The position numbers were made by a program, and so were the translations under genes. Of a stretch of 64,000 nucleotides of DNA, positions 8,877 through 18,954 are shown one piece after another. Within the stretch, counting starts at the first letter, position 1. Every line of letters begins with the position of its first letter. Origin of the DNA: an uncultured Acidimicrobiales bacterium (GTDB lineage Bacteria > Actinomycetota > Acidimicrobiia > Acidimicrobiales > SZUA-35). The notes beneath the pieces are model-generated. The model worked only from the letters and a program-made list of their open reading frames with translations. It searched no databases and was not told where the DNA came from. The DNA is taken from positions 64,066-128,065 of the forward strand of contig CALEWY010000008.1 of assembly GCA_937925335.1 (NCBI GenBank), read 5' to 3'.

Positions 8877-10580
8877 TTAGGCCGGTGTTGGTCGCGTCGC
8901 TCTTGCCGTCTTGAGCATGCCGTTGTCGATATGGCGCGCCGGGAAGCGGAAGCCATCTTCTTCTCGCATGATCGTCACGATCGCCTTCGGCGGTATTTCT
9001 TCCGACGAACTGTGGTCGAAGACCGGGTTGTCGTAGAAGTCCGATTGCAGGGCGACATGCCAGCGATGGCGAAGTCGCTCGAACTCGTGGTGATGCACGG
9101 TCTCATCTCGCGTCGAAGACTCGAAGTGGAAGAGTTTGGTGTGCATGTCGAGCACGTTGCGGTAGCCCTCGTGCAGCAGCTTGAAGCAGAAGTCGACGTC
9201 GTTGTAGCTGAGTGGGAGGTCGATCGAGAAGCCGCCGACCTCGAGGAAGATGTCGCGCCGAACACCGAGGCATGCCCCGGTGATGAGCGAGCAGTTGTGG
9301 GTGCAGACCTGTAGGCCGCCCATCAAGCCGTAGTAGGGATGGATGGCGCCTCGAGCTCGATGCTGTGGAACGGTCCGAGCCATGACCCCAGCGTGTTGGA
9401 TTCGTCCGTCTTCGAAGTTGAGCCGCACGCCGACCGCTCCGACACCGTCGAGATCGGTGAACATCAGGATGCGATCCATCCAGTTCTCGGTGATGACCTC
9501 GGTGTCGTCGTTCAAGAAGATGAGCGTGTCGCCCGTGGCGTGAATCGCTCCGAGGTTGTTCGCCGCGGAGTAGTTGAACGGCCGAGTGTCTCGAACGACA
9601 CGAACCCGATCGGGTGCGATCTCGGTGAGTTCTTCACCGAGGGCGTCCGGCGATGTCGAGTCGACAACAACGACGATCTCGTAGTTGTCGTGGGTCGACT
9701 TCTCGACGATCGACCGGATCGAGTTGTCTACGAGCCGGATCGGTTCACCTCGGACGACGCGTCGCACGCCGCCGGTCAAGATAATGATGCTCGCTCGGCC
9801 GGGGTTGGGTTTGCGAGGCTCGTGGCGAATGAACCCTGCGTAGCCCTCGATGGTCTTCGCTTCGGCGTCGATGCCGAGCCGGTCGAGCTGTGATTGAACG
9901 GCTCGAACGCCGGCGTCATATGCCCACGGCTTGGCATCGGGACCACTCGCCGCCGAGTTGATCGACATGCGCCAGTGGTAGAGCACTTCTGGGATGTGGG
10001 CGACTTGGCGTGCAACCTCGGACATGCGGAGAGCGAGATCGTGATCTTGCGAGCCGTCATAGCCGGGGCGGAATCCGCCAACTTGGCGCACGAGCGCCGT
10101 GCGATAACAAGTGAAGTGGCCGGTGTACATGTGCGATCGGAGGCGCTCTGGCGACCAGCCGGGCTTTGGGAAGTGATCCTTGCGGACACCCTCTTCGTCG
10201 AGCTTGTCCTCATCGGAGTAGACGAAGTCAACGTCGGGCCACTCGTCGGTGACCTCCTTGACACGTTGCAGTGCCCAAGGGGCGAGTGTGTCGTCGTTGT
10301 CGAGGAGCCCGATGAACTCACCCGTGGCGAGGTCGAGCGCATCTTGGGATGCCGCGGCGATGCCGCCGTTCTCCGGTCGCTCGTAGGTGGTGATGCGATC
10401 ATCGCCGAATGAAGAGATGGCCTCCATCACCTCTGGGGGCTGCGGGCCATCGAGGGCCATGCAGAGTTGCCAGTCTTCGAAGGTCTGTTCTCGAACAGAC
10501 TCGATGCACTCGCGGAGCTCTTGGATGACGGGGTGGTAGACGGGAACGATCAGCGAAATGAATGGTCGTTCATCACCCAT
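8877..10580 (-). CDS. two-domain family 2 glycosyltransferase
   Basis: The protein has 567 residues with two GT-A domains. Domain 1 (about 1-240) has SLIVPVYHP, a LLDNDDTLAPWAL metal site and VDFVYSDEDK. Domain 2 (about 265-510) has NYEIVVVVDSTSPDALGE, FNYSAANNLG, FLNDDTEV and LSYNDVDFCFKLL. Tandem-domain GT2 proteins like this build O-antigen or glycan chains with alternating linkages. Domain 2 closely resembles the C-terminal half of the convergent gene 7183-8862, so the two genes are paralogues. Its ATG overlaps the end of the methyltransferase at 10573, so it is the last gene of the Wzm-Wzt-methyltransferase-GT2 operon. Confidence 0.93.
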   Translation of the reverse strand: MGDERPFISLIVPVYHPVIQELRECIESVREQTFEDWQLCMALDGPQPPEVMEAISSFGDDRITTYERPENGGIAAASQDALDLATGEFIGLLDNDDTLAPWALQRVKEVTDEWPDVDFVYSDEDKLDEEGVRKDHFPKPGWSPERLRSHMYTGHFTCYRTALVRQVGGFRPGYDGSQDHDLALRMSEVARQVAHIPEVLYHWRMSINSAASGPDAKPWAYDAGVRAVQSQLDRLGIDAEAKTIEGYAGFIRHEPRKPNPGRASIIILTGGVRRVVRGEPIRLVDNSIRSIVEKSTHDNYEIVVVVDSTSPDALGEELTEIAPDRVRVVRDTRPFNYSAANNLGAIHATGDTLIFLNDDTEVITENWMDRILMFTDLDGVGAVGVRLNFEDGRIQHAGVMARTVPQHRARGAIHPYYGLMGGLQVCTHNCSLITGACLGVRRDIFLEVGGFSIDLPLSYNDVDFCFKLLHEGYRNVLDMHTKLFHFESSTRDETVHHHEFERLRHRWHVALQSDFYDNPVFDHSSSEEIPPKAIVTIMREEDGFRFPARHIDNGMLKTARATRPTPA

Positions 10581-11682
10581 GGCCGAGAATCCGAGTCTTG
10601 AGCTTGCGGTATGGCGTCAGCACCGCCCACATGAGCTTCCACGTGGTCGAGTTGTGGATCTGCTCGACTTGTTGACCTGCCTCGATCCCGGCTGCCGCGT
10701 GTTTGCGAAGCTCCTCGACCCTCGGCTCAACGTCGTTGTAGTAGGTCTGCATCGCGTGAAGGTCGGTGAGGTGGAGATGAAGGTTGGCTTCCGCCGCTGC
10801 TGTCTCCGCCCGTGCTCCAATCGCCGCGTCTTTGGCGATCATGAGGTTGGTTTGGAGCTCGACGATGGTTGCTTGGAGCTTGGCGATCTCAGCCTCGTGC
10901 TCGGTGCTCTTGCCCGCAGCGGTTCCGGCGTGCTCCTCGCGTTCGATCGCGAAGTTGGCCTCGAGTTCACGGATCGTGGTGAGCCGTTCCTCGGCAACGG
11001 AGGCGCCGATGCTCAAACGTTGTACCTCGGTGCGAAGCTCATTGCGTTCTTGCACCGCTCGACTGAGCGATCGCTCGTATGCGAGCACCGTGGAGCGAAG
11101 ATCCGGTTCGGCCCGAACGTAAAGGCACGCCCATGGGCTGACGAAGCTCACATCAATCTCGTGGGATCGGAAGAAGCCCTGTGCCGCCATGAGGTCAGAC
11201 CAGTATTCGGTCGGGCGAACGTTGAGATGGGTCGGCTCGACGAAGTCGGTCGGAGCTGACGACAACAAGATGGTGTCGGTGGCGGCCGTCATGTTCTCGA
11301 TCGCGGTTCGCCCATCGGCCTCGTCGAGATGTTCGATGACTTCGATGCAGGTGATGAGGTCGTAGCGACCTTCGATCGGTTCAAGCGCAGAGCCTCGCCA
11401 GACTCGACCATCGAGTTCGGGGTGTGCCTTCACCGCACGCTCGATCGCGTACTCGGAGAAGTCGAAGCCCTTGGCGTCGATCTCGTGCCGGTTCAACGCA
11501 GCGACGAGCATTCCGAACGCACAGCCGACGTCGAGGACCGTGCTTGGACGAATGTCGATGCCGACTCGTTTGGCGACCGTGTCGAAGAACCCGACGTAGG
11601 CGGGGTCGTCTGGTTCGAGAGGTCTCTCGCCGTAGGTCGCGTAGTAGTTGGCGTCGTAGGACTCGCTCAGGTCGTTGGTCAT
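10573..11682 (-). CDS. class I methyltransferase with long coiled coil and STTW tail
   Basis: The 369-residue protein starts MTNDLSESYDANYYATYGER at an ATG that overlaps the Wzt stop by ATGA. The frame stays open for another ~110 codons upstream, but that stretch lies on the repeat-coding DNA of wzt in another frame. The methyltransferase domain (1-200) has TVLDVGCAFGMLVAAL (SAM loop) and LITCIEVIEHLDEADG. Residues about 215-335 are a long coiled coil, and the protein ends STTWKLMWAVLTPYRKLKTR. Coiled-coil methyltransferases beside Wzm/Wzt, such as WbdD, cap the non-reducing end and set chain length. A similar chain-terminating role is plausible here but inferred. Confidence 0.88.
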   Translation of the reverse strand: MTNDLSESYDANYYATYGERPLEPDDPAYVGFFDTVAKRVGIDIRPSTVLDVGCAFGMLVAALNRHEIDAKGFDFSEYAIERAVKAHPELDGRVWRGSALEPIEGRYDLITCIEVIEHLDEADGRTAIENMTAATDTILLSSAPTDFVEPTHLNVRPTEYWSDLMAAQGFFRSHEIDVSFVSPWACLYVRAEPDLRSTVLAYERSLSRAVQERNELRTEVQRLSIGASVAEERLTTIRELEANFAIEREEHAGTAAGKSTEHEAEIAKLQATIVELQTNLMIAKDAAIGARAETAAAEANLHLHLTDLHAMQTYYNDVEPRVEELRKHAAAGIEAGQQVEQIHNSTTWKLMWAVLTPYRKLKTRILGHG

Positions 11683-13166
11683 GTCGGCTCGATGTGAAGG
11701 AATTCGCGGGTAGGGCTCGGATCGCGCGGGGCGTCGTCTGGTGCTGCTTCGTCTCGCGCGGTGTCGTCTGGTGCTGTGTTGTCTCGCGCGGTGTCGTCTG
11801 GTGCTGTGTGGTCTCGCGCGGTGTCGTCTGGTGCTGCGTCGTTTTGGTCGGGTCGGCCGACGTCTTTTTGGTCCGGGTTCGTTCGGGCACGTTTGGTCGA
11901 GTCGGGTTTGATTCGTCGTTTGCCCGGCTTGGCGTCTGACCAGTCGACGACCAGTTCGAACAATCCGTCGTGGTGCGACAGATCGCCGGGCTGGACCGTC
12001 AGCCTGCCGAATCGCTCCCACGCGTCGTAGAAGTGCAGCTGGTCGGGCGACAAGATGCCGGTCGTGAGCAGATACGGGCCCGGCATCAGCTGCAGCCGAG
12101 GGATCTGCACATCGATGTGGCCGGCGCCGGCCGCGAGATCGCCGTCGTGGCCACCGTCGTAGAGGTTGTTCGTGCTCCCGATGTGGGTGCCGTTCTCGTG
12201 GTGGATCATGAGGCCGATGATGGGTGCAACGATTGATTCGGTTGCCTCGTAATAGAGGCGAACGGTGACTTCATCACCGGAACGGGTCGCGGTGACTTCC
12301 TTGCCGTTTTCGTTGAGGAGCGTGAAGCCGGTGATCCGAACTTCGCCGGAACCCCGGCGATCGTCCTGGCCTGCGTACTCATCCTCGGTCTCAACCTCGA
12401 GTGAGGAATCCTCGGCGAGGCGTTCTTGTTCATCTGCGTTGACTTGGGAGATATAGCTTCGAAGGGTCTGCGATACGTCGCCGACAGCCTGCAGTTCACC
12501 GTGATCGAGCCACGCGACCTCGTCGCAGAGTCGATCCATCGAGGCCGAGTCATGAGAGACCAACACGATGGTCGTTCCCTTGCGGCGCAGGTTGTAGATG
12601 TGGTCGAAACACTTCCGCTGGAACGCCTCGTCACCGACAGCGAGCACCTCGTCGACAAGGAGAATTTCGGGTTCGACGTGGACGGCGATTGCGAAACCGA
12701 GGCGCACGTGCATTCCGCTCGAATAGACCTTCACCGGCGCATCAATGAACTCGCCGATGCCGCTGAACTCTGCGATCTCATCGATGGCCTTCGCCATGTG
12801 CTTTTGCGACAACCCGAGAATCGCGCCATTGAGGAACACGTTTTCGCGACCGGTCAGGTCTGGGTGGAAGCCAGATCCCAACTCGAGGAGGGCGGAGATG
12901 CGCCCGTTGGCCACGATTGATCCAGACGTGGGTCGGTGAATGCCAGCGGTCAGCTTCAGCAGTGTCGACTTGCCCGATCCGTTGTGGCCGATAATGCCAA
13001 AGAACGATCCGCGGGGGATGTCGAAGCTGACGTCTTGGAGTGCCCAGAACTCGCGCTCAGTGCTGCGGCGACGACTGAGAATCGCTTCCTTGATCGACGA
13101 CGGTCCGCCGTTGCTGAGGCCGAAACGCTTGGAGACGTTCTGGATTGAGATCGCAGGAGTGGACAT
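11679..13166 (-). CDS. wzt: polysaccharide ABC exporter ATP-binding subunit (Wzt/TagH type)
   Basis: The protein has 495 residues. The ATPase domain (1-245) contains Walker A GHNGSGKST near residue 61, signature YSSGM near 148, Walker B ILLVDEVLAVGDE near 168 and the switch LVSHDS near 205. Residues about 270-410 form a beta-rich Wzt C-terminal domain, which in Wzt proteins recognises the modified end of the polysaccharide. After that comes a non-conserved acidic and basic tail built from 10-residue repeats (TAPDDTARDN type). The gene directly follows wzm and overlaps the methyltransferase, so chain modification and export are encoded together. It works at the inner membrane. Confidence 0.93.
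   Translation of the reverse strand: MSTPAISIQNVSKRFGLSNGGPSSIKEAILSRRRSTEREFWALQDVSFDIPRGSFFGIIGHNGSGKSTLLKLTAGIHRPTSGSIVANGRISALLELGSGFHPDLTGRENVFLNGAILGLSQKHMAKAIDEIAEFSGIGEFIDAPVKVYSSGMHVRLGFAIAVHVEPEILLVDEVLAVGDEAFQRKCFDHIYNLRRKGTTIVLVSHDSASMDRLCDEVAWLDHGELQAVGDVSQTLRSYISQVNADEQERLAEDSSLEVETEDEYAGQDDRRGSGEVRITGFTLLNENGKEVTATRSGDEVTVRLYYEATESIVAPIIGLMIHHENGTHIGSTNNLYDGGHDGDLAAGAGHIDVQIPRLQLMPGPYLLTTGILSPDQLHFYDAWERFGRLTVQPGDLSHHDGLFELVVDWSDAKPGKRRIKPDSTKRARTNPDQKDVGRPDQNDAAPDDTARDHTAPDDTARDNTAPDDTARDEAAPDDAPRDPSPTREFLHIEPT
11721..11840. repeat. four 30-bp tandem units encoding Wzt tail
   Basis: 30-bp units start at 11721 (diverged), 11751, 11781 and 11811, each encoding a 10-residue Thr-Ala-Pro-Asp-Asp-Thr-Ala-Arg-Asp-X motif on the minus strand. 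There are no spacers, so this is not a CRISPR array. Confidence 0.92.
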
Positions 13167-14071
13167 CAGAGTTCCTCACTGATGGCCATCGAGCGGCTGC
13201 GGAAGTAGGGGAGGCCCAGTAGGGGCGACCCGATTGAGCAAACCAACATCACTGCGATGCGGCCGAGCGAGGGCACTCGGAGGTAGTAGACGACGTCGTG
13301 CGCCGACTGGACATACACGCTGATTGGGTTCCACTCGACGATTTCGCGAGCCGGCAGGCCGTAGGTGTCGAGGCCTCCCGAGAGGACAGCCGTGACGATT
13401 TGTGGTGGGGTGAATCCAGCCGTGTTGAGCTCGAGGATCGACGTTGGGTAGACGATCGGGGCGAGGAAGAAGACAAGGCTGAGGGTGATCCCCGTCAGAT
13501 ATCGCACATCTCGATACTTGGCATTGAGGACCGATATGACGAGCCCGATGCCAAGCCCGAAGCTGGCGACGCCAGCCAAGATGAGCGGGAGGAGGATGAA
13601 CGTCCAGTTGACGTTCCACAACACGATGAAGATGGCGTAGAGCACGGCGACTTCGAAGGCGGTTTGAACAGCGGTCGCGATCGCTCCACCCAAGATCGCC
13701 GTTTCGGTCGGGAAGAAGACCTTCTTCCGAAGATCCATCACACCAGCCAACGAATCCATCGAGCCGTTCACGACGCCGGAGAAGAGGGTCCACACGACCA
13801 AGCCGGTGAAGAGATAGACGGCGAAGACACCTTCGTTGCCGTTCCCGAGAACGGGTGGTTGAGCGCGAAGGAAAACACCAAAGACCAGTGCGTAGATGAG
13901 CACGGTTGAGATCGGATTGATGAGCGACCACAGCCAGCCGAGCAGGCTTCGCTTGTAGCGGGCTCGGACTTCCCGCCTGGCAAAATTCGTGACGAGAGGA
14001 CGGAAGTTGTTGGCGCCGCCTGATGGATCGACCTGGGGCGCTGATCGGCCTTTGGCCTGCTGGGCTTGCAC
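13166..14071 (-). CDS. wzm: polysaccharide ABC exporter permease (Wzm/TagG, ABC-2 type)
   Basis: This 301-residue protein has six membrane segments in the ABC-2 pattern. Before the first helix is a cytoplasmic amphipathic stretch NFARREVRARYKRSLLGWLW that is typical of Wzm/TagG (interface helix). It pairs with the Wzt ATPase encoded directly downstream, whose ATG touches its stop. Together they move a lipid-linked polysaccharide across the inner membrane. The start is GTG 14071, chosen because TACCGT lies seven bases upstream. A longer frame to 14197 would overlap the mutB end. Confidence 0.92.
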   Translation of the reverse strand: MQAQQAKGRSAPQVDPSGGANNFRPLVTNFARREVRARYKRSLLGWLWSLINPISTVLIYALVFGVFLRAQPPVLGNGNEGVFAVYLFTGLVVWTLFSGVVNGSMDSLAGVMDLRKKVFFPTETAILGGAIATAVQTAFEVAVLYAIFIVLWNVNWTFILLPLILAGVASFGLGIGLVISVLNAKYRDVRYLTGITLSLVFFLAPIVYPTSILELNTAGFTPPQIVTAVLSGGLDTYGLPAREIVEWNPISVYVQSAHDVVYYLRVPSLGRIAVMLVCSIGSPLLGLPYFRSRSMAISEEL

Positions 14072-14078
14072 TGAACGC

Positions 14079-14084
14079 ACGGTA
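14079..14084 (-). promoter_or_regulatory. leaderless -10 element for wzm operon
   Basis: TACCGT on the minus strand, seven bases before the GTG at 14071. Confidence 0.65.
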
Positions 14085-14117
14085 GCCGATCGGCATGTGC
14101 TGGCGGTGCAGCCAAGC

Positions 14118-16271
<2,154 letters not shown>

Positions 16272-16278
16272 GGGCGAC

Positions 16279-16284
16279 ATGATA
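16279..16284 (-). promoter_or_regulatory. leaderless -10 element for mutB
   Basis: TATCAT on the minus strand, seven bases before GTG 16271. Confidence 0.6.
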
Positions 16285-16343
16285 TGTGGCAAGCCTTGCA
16301 GGAATGGATTTTGGCATTCGGCGGTCCGCCCGATCGGCGGCCG

Positions 16344-16349
16344 TAGAGT
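16344..16349 (+). promoter_or_regulatory. leaderless -10 element upstream of GT4 gene
   Basis: TAGAGT ends eight bases before the ATG at 16358. That ATG opens an 11-codon reading frame rather than the glycosyltransferase itself. Confidence 0.55.
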
Positions 16350-16357
16350 GCCCCGTC

Positions 16358-16393
16358 ATGGCTCACATTCGCCCACGATGCAGGTGCTCCTAG
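16358..16393 (+). CDS. possible leaderless upstream ORF (11 codons)
   Basis: Translation gives MAHIRPRCRCS. The stop TAG lies two bases before the glycosyltransferase ATG at 16396. Because the promoter hexamer places the transcript start at this ATG, the short frame would be translated first, and the downstream gene could be reached by re-initiation. Two Cys codons (TGC AGG TGC) sit just before the stop. Short leaderless frames with Cys runs act as attenuators in mycobacteria, but two codons is weak evidence. Confidence 0.35.
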   Translation: MAHIRPRCRCS

Positions 16394-16395
16394 GC

Positions 16396-17499
16396 ATGCG
16401 CGTTGGAATCGATGTGACGCCGCTTGCAATCCCGTTGACGGGAATTGGCGTCTTCATCGATCGGCTCGTCGCCGGTATGGCTGAACGTCCTGCGATCGAT
16501 GTGGTCGGGCTTGCCTTCACCGCTCGTGGTCGGGGAGCACTGCGCGAGACACTGCCGCCGTCGGTCACGCTGGCCCGGCCGATCCCCGCCGCCGTGGCCC
16601 GAAAGGCGTGGAGCCGCAGCGACACTCCCGACGTGTCGGTGCTGGCGTCAGGCCTTGACGTTGTGCACGGGTCGAACTTCATTACGCCGCCGTCGAAGGC
16701 TGCGACCGAGCTGATCACGATTCACGATCTTGGTCCATGGCTCACGCCCGATCTTGCGATCGAGACGGCCTCCGACCTTCCCATTCTTGTTGGCCGAGCG
16801 CTCGGGCGAGGCGCCCACGTTCACGCACCGTCGCAGTTTGTTGCCGACCAGGTGGTTGCCGACCTCGGAGTCGACGTCGATCGTGTCCACGTGATTCATC
16901 ACGGCATCGACCCGGCGAGGAAGGGTGCGGAGCTGTCCGCCGAACTCACGGCCGAAGTGAACGGTCGACCGATGATCGTTGCGATCGGCACGATCGAGCG
17001 GCGAAAGGGATTCGAGCTCTTGGTCGAAGCGTTTGCCGATCTGATCGAGCTCCATCCAGGCCTGTGTCTGGTGCTCGCTGGAGGGCGAGGGAACGCATCG
17101 CTGGCAGTGGAGGCGGCGATCGCCCGGCACAAGTTGGCCAACGACGTCATCATCACCGGCTACGTCAGCGACTCAGACAAAGCGGCGTTGCTGCGCGATG
17201 CCGAGGTTGTCGTGTCGAGTGCGGTGCATGAAGGCTTCGGCTTTGTACCCCTCGAGGCCATGGCTGCGGGGACCCCAGCGGTGGCGACGTCGGGCGGATC
17301 GATCCCCGAGATCTGTGGCGACGGCGCGTCGCTCGTTCCGGTCGGCGATGGTGCGATGCTCGTCGAGGCGATCGACGACGTTCTCGACGATCGCGAACAC
17401 CGCCAAGACCTCATCGAAGCCGGTCTCGAACGAGCGGCTGAGTTCTCGTGGGAGGCGACGACCGACCGCTTTGTTGACCTGTACCAGTCGTTGGTCTGA
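16396..17499 (+). CDS. GT4-type glycosyltransferase
   Basis: This 367-residue protein has a GT-B fold: N-terminal MRVGIDVTPLAIPLTGIGVF and C-terminal donor-binding domain. Signatures include VIHHGIDPARKG near residue 175, AIGTIERRKGFELLVEAF near residue 197 and the nucleotide-sugar motif HEGFGFVPLEAMAAGTPAVA near residue 278, an EX7E variant. It probably transfers a sugar from a nucleotide donor in the cytosol, perhaps for the same surface glycan, but it is a separate transcription unit. ATG 16378 would add six residues. Confidence 0.9.
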   Translation: MRVGIDVTPLAIPLTGIGVFIDRLVAGMAERPAIDVVGLAFTARGRGALRETLPPSVTLARPIPAAVARKAWSRSDTPDVSVLASGLDVVHGSNFITPPSKAATELITIHDLGPWLTPDLAIETASDLPILVGRALGRGAHVHAPSQFVADQVVADLGVDVDRVHVIHHGIDPARKGAELSAELTAEVNGRPMIVAIGTIERRKGFELLVEAFADLIELHPGLCLVLAGGRGNASLAVEAAIARHKLANDVIITGYVSDSDKAALLRDAEVVVSSAVHEGFGFVPLEAMAAGTPAVATSGGSIPEICGDGASLVPVGDGAMLVEAIDDVLDDREHRQDLIEAGLERAAEFSWEATTDRFVDLYQSLV

Positions 17500-17552
17500 G
17501 CGAGGCCTTGGCCTTGGTGATCAGCTTCGCCGACAGGGGCTTCGCCGCAGGG

Positions 17553-17558
17553 TAGGGT
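17553..17558 (+). promoter_or_regulatory. leaderless -10 element for lpdA-like gene
   Basis: TAGGGT ends seven bases before ATG 17566. Confidence 0.65.
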
Positions 17559-17565
17559 CACACAA

Positions 17566-18954
17566 ATGCCTGGTGAGAAGAAGCATTTCGTCATCATCGG
17601 TGGTGGTCCTGGAGGGACGGCGTGTGCCACACATGCCGCTCGCCTCGGTGCCGACGTCACCCTGATCGAAAAAGACATCGTCGGTGGTGCCGCCCATCTC
17701 CTCGACTGCATTCCGTCCAAGGCGATGATCGCCACCGGCGGCGCCATGTCGGCGATGAAGGAAGCGACGGCGATGGGCCTTGCGAAGGTCGACGTCGAGC
17801 TCGACTTCGACGCGCTGCGCGATCGCATCACCCACATTGAAGATCACCTCGAACAGTCGGTCTCGACGCTGTTGGCGAGTCAAGGCGTCCGAGTGATCGA
17901 AGGTGCCGGCCGCCTGACCGGTACCCACACCGTCGTCGCCGAGCCAAACGACGGCAGCGATCCGATCGAACTCACAGCGGACATCATCGTTTTGTCGACC
18001 GGTAGTCGACCGAGGGTTCCCGACTGGGCGCCGATCGACGGCGTCCACGTGCTCACGACCCGAGATGCGTATCCGCCGCCCGAGCTACCAGACCATCTCA
18101 TCGTCATCGGTTCAGGTGTCACGGGCGTGGAGTTCGTGCACATGTTCAACAGCTTCGGCTCGAAGGTGACGCTCGTCGTGAGCCGGAACCAGGTTCTGCC
18201 AGGCAAGGACCCCGAGGCCGCAGCCGTCCTCGAACAGAGTTTTCTCGACCACGGCGTCAAGCTGCTCATGGGGGCGCGGGCTGAGAGCATCGAACTCGTG
18301 GACGAAGACACCGACGCCGAGCGTGTCATCGTGCGCTGCGACGATGGTCGCGTCGCGGAGGGCTCACACGTGCTGCTGGCCATCGGCTCGATTCCGAACT
18401 CCGAAGGCCTCGATCTTGAAGCCGCAGGCCTCGAGAGCGAGTGGGGCTACGTCACCGTCGACCACAACTGCAAGTCGAACGTCGACCACATCTACGCCGC
18501 CGGTGATCTGTCCGGCAAGCTCCCGCTCTCATCGGTGGCGACGACCCAGGGTCGAAAGATCGCCCAGCACGCAATGGGCCTCCATCAGGGCCCACATCGC
18601 CATCTCGACTACGACAAAGCGGCCTCGGCGATCTTCACGGATCCGGAGATCGCCGACGTCGGTCTCGCCGAAGCGGACGCCTTCGCATCGGGACGAAAGG
18701 TCCGGGTCACCAAGGTCCCGTTCTCGCTGTCGGCGAAGGCGATGATCAACAACGATTCCCGAGGCTTCGTGAAGATCGTGTCCGACCCGAACACCGGCGT
18801 TGTGCTCGGTGGCACGATCGTCGGGCGACATGCCGCCGAGCTCATATCGGTCCTCGCCCTCGCCGTGACCGCTCGACTCACCGTCACCGATCTGGTCGAG
18901 TCGCTCTTTGTCCATCCCGCACTCGCCGAAGTCCTGGGCGAAGCAGCGGAATGA
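17566..18954 (+). CDS. lpdA: LpdA-like NAD(P)H quinone reductase (flavoprotein disulfide reductase family, no redox disulfide)
   Basis: The 462-residue protein has the two-dinucleotide fold of the lipoamide dehydrogenase family. The FAD motif FVIIGGGPGGTACATHAA is near residue 8, the NAD motif LIVIGSGVTGVEF near residue 182, the second FAD contact IYAAGDLSG near residue 312, and the dimerisation domain follows. The active-site segment reads GGAAHLLDCIPSKA, where true Lpd has GGTCLNVGCIPSK. One of the two redox Cys is therefore missing, and the C-terminus ends FVHPALAEVL without the catalytic HE dyad. This pattern matches mycobacterial LpdA (Rv3303c), a quinone reductase. It overlaps the antiporter gene by four bases. 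Confidence 0.88.
   Translation: MPGEKKHFVIIGGGPGGTACATHAARLGADVTLIEKDIVGGAAHLLDCIPSKAMIATGGAMSAMKEATAMGLAKVDVELDFDALRDRITHIEDHLEQSVSTLLASQGVRVIEGAGRLTGTHTVVAEPNDGSDPIELTADIIVLSTGSRPRVPDWAPIDGVHVLTTRDAYPPPELPDHLIVIGSGVTGVEFVHMFNSFGSKVTLVVSRNQVLPGKDPEAAAVLEQSFLDHGVKLLMGARAESIELVDEDTDAERVIVRCDDGRVAEGSHVLLAIGSIPNSEGLDLEAAGLESEWGYVTVDHNCKSNVDHIYAAGDLSGKLPLSSVATTQGRKIAQHAMGLHQGPHRHLDYDKAASAIFTDPEIADVGLAEADAFASGRKVRVTKVPFSLSAKAMINNDSRGFVKIVSDPNTGVVLGGTIVGRHAAELISVLALAVTARLTVTDLVESLFVHPALAEVLGEAAE

Noticed and set aside
11721..11840. 30-bp repeats that could be mistaken for a CRISPR array
   Set aside because: The units are directly adjacent without spacers, read in frame through the wzt tail and encode a regular 10-residue motif.
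11424..11960. Long open frames antisense or alternative to wzt across its repeat region
   Set aside because: They exist because the 30-bp repeat is open in several frames; their products are only Arg/Val repeats without start signals.
10573..12021. Arg-rich ~110-residue N-terminal extension of the coiled-coil methyltransferase
   Set aside because: It is an alternative-frame reading of the wzt repeat tail; the ATGA overlap at 11682 gives a normal start.
16272..16360. Cobalamin riboswitch before the B12-dependent mutB
   Set aside because: The leaderless -10 sits seven bases from the start, leaving no room for a leader, and no B12-box-like sequence was seen.
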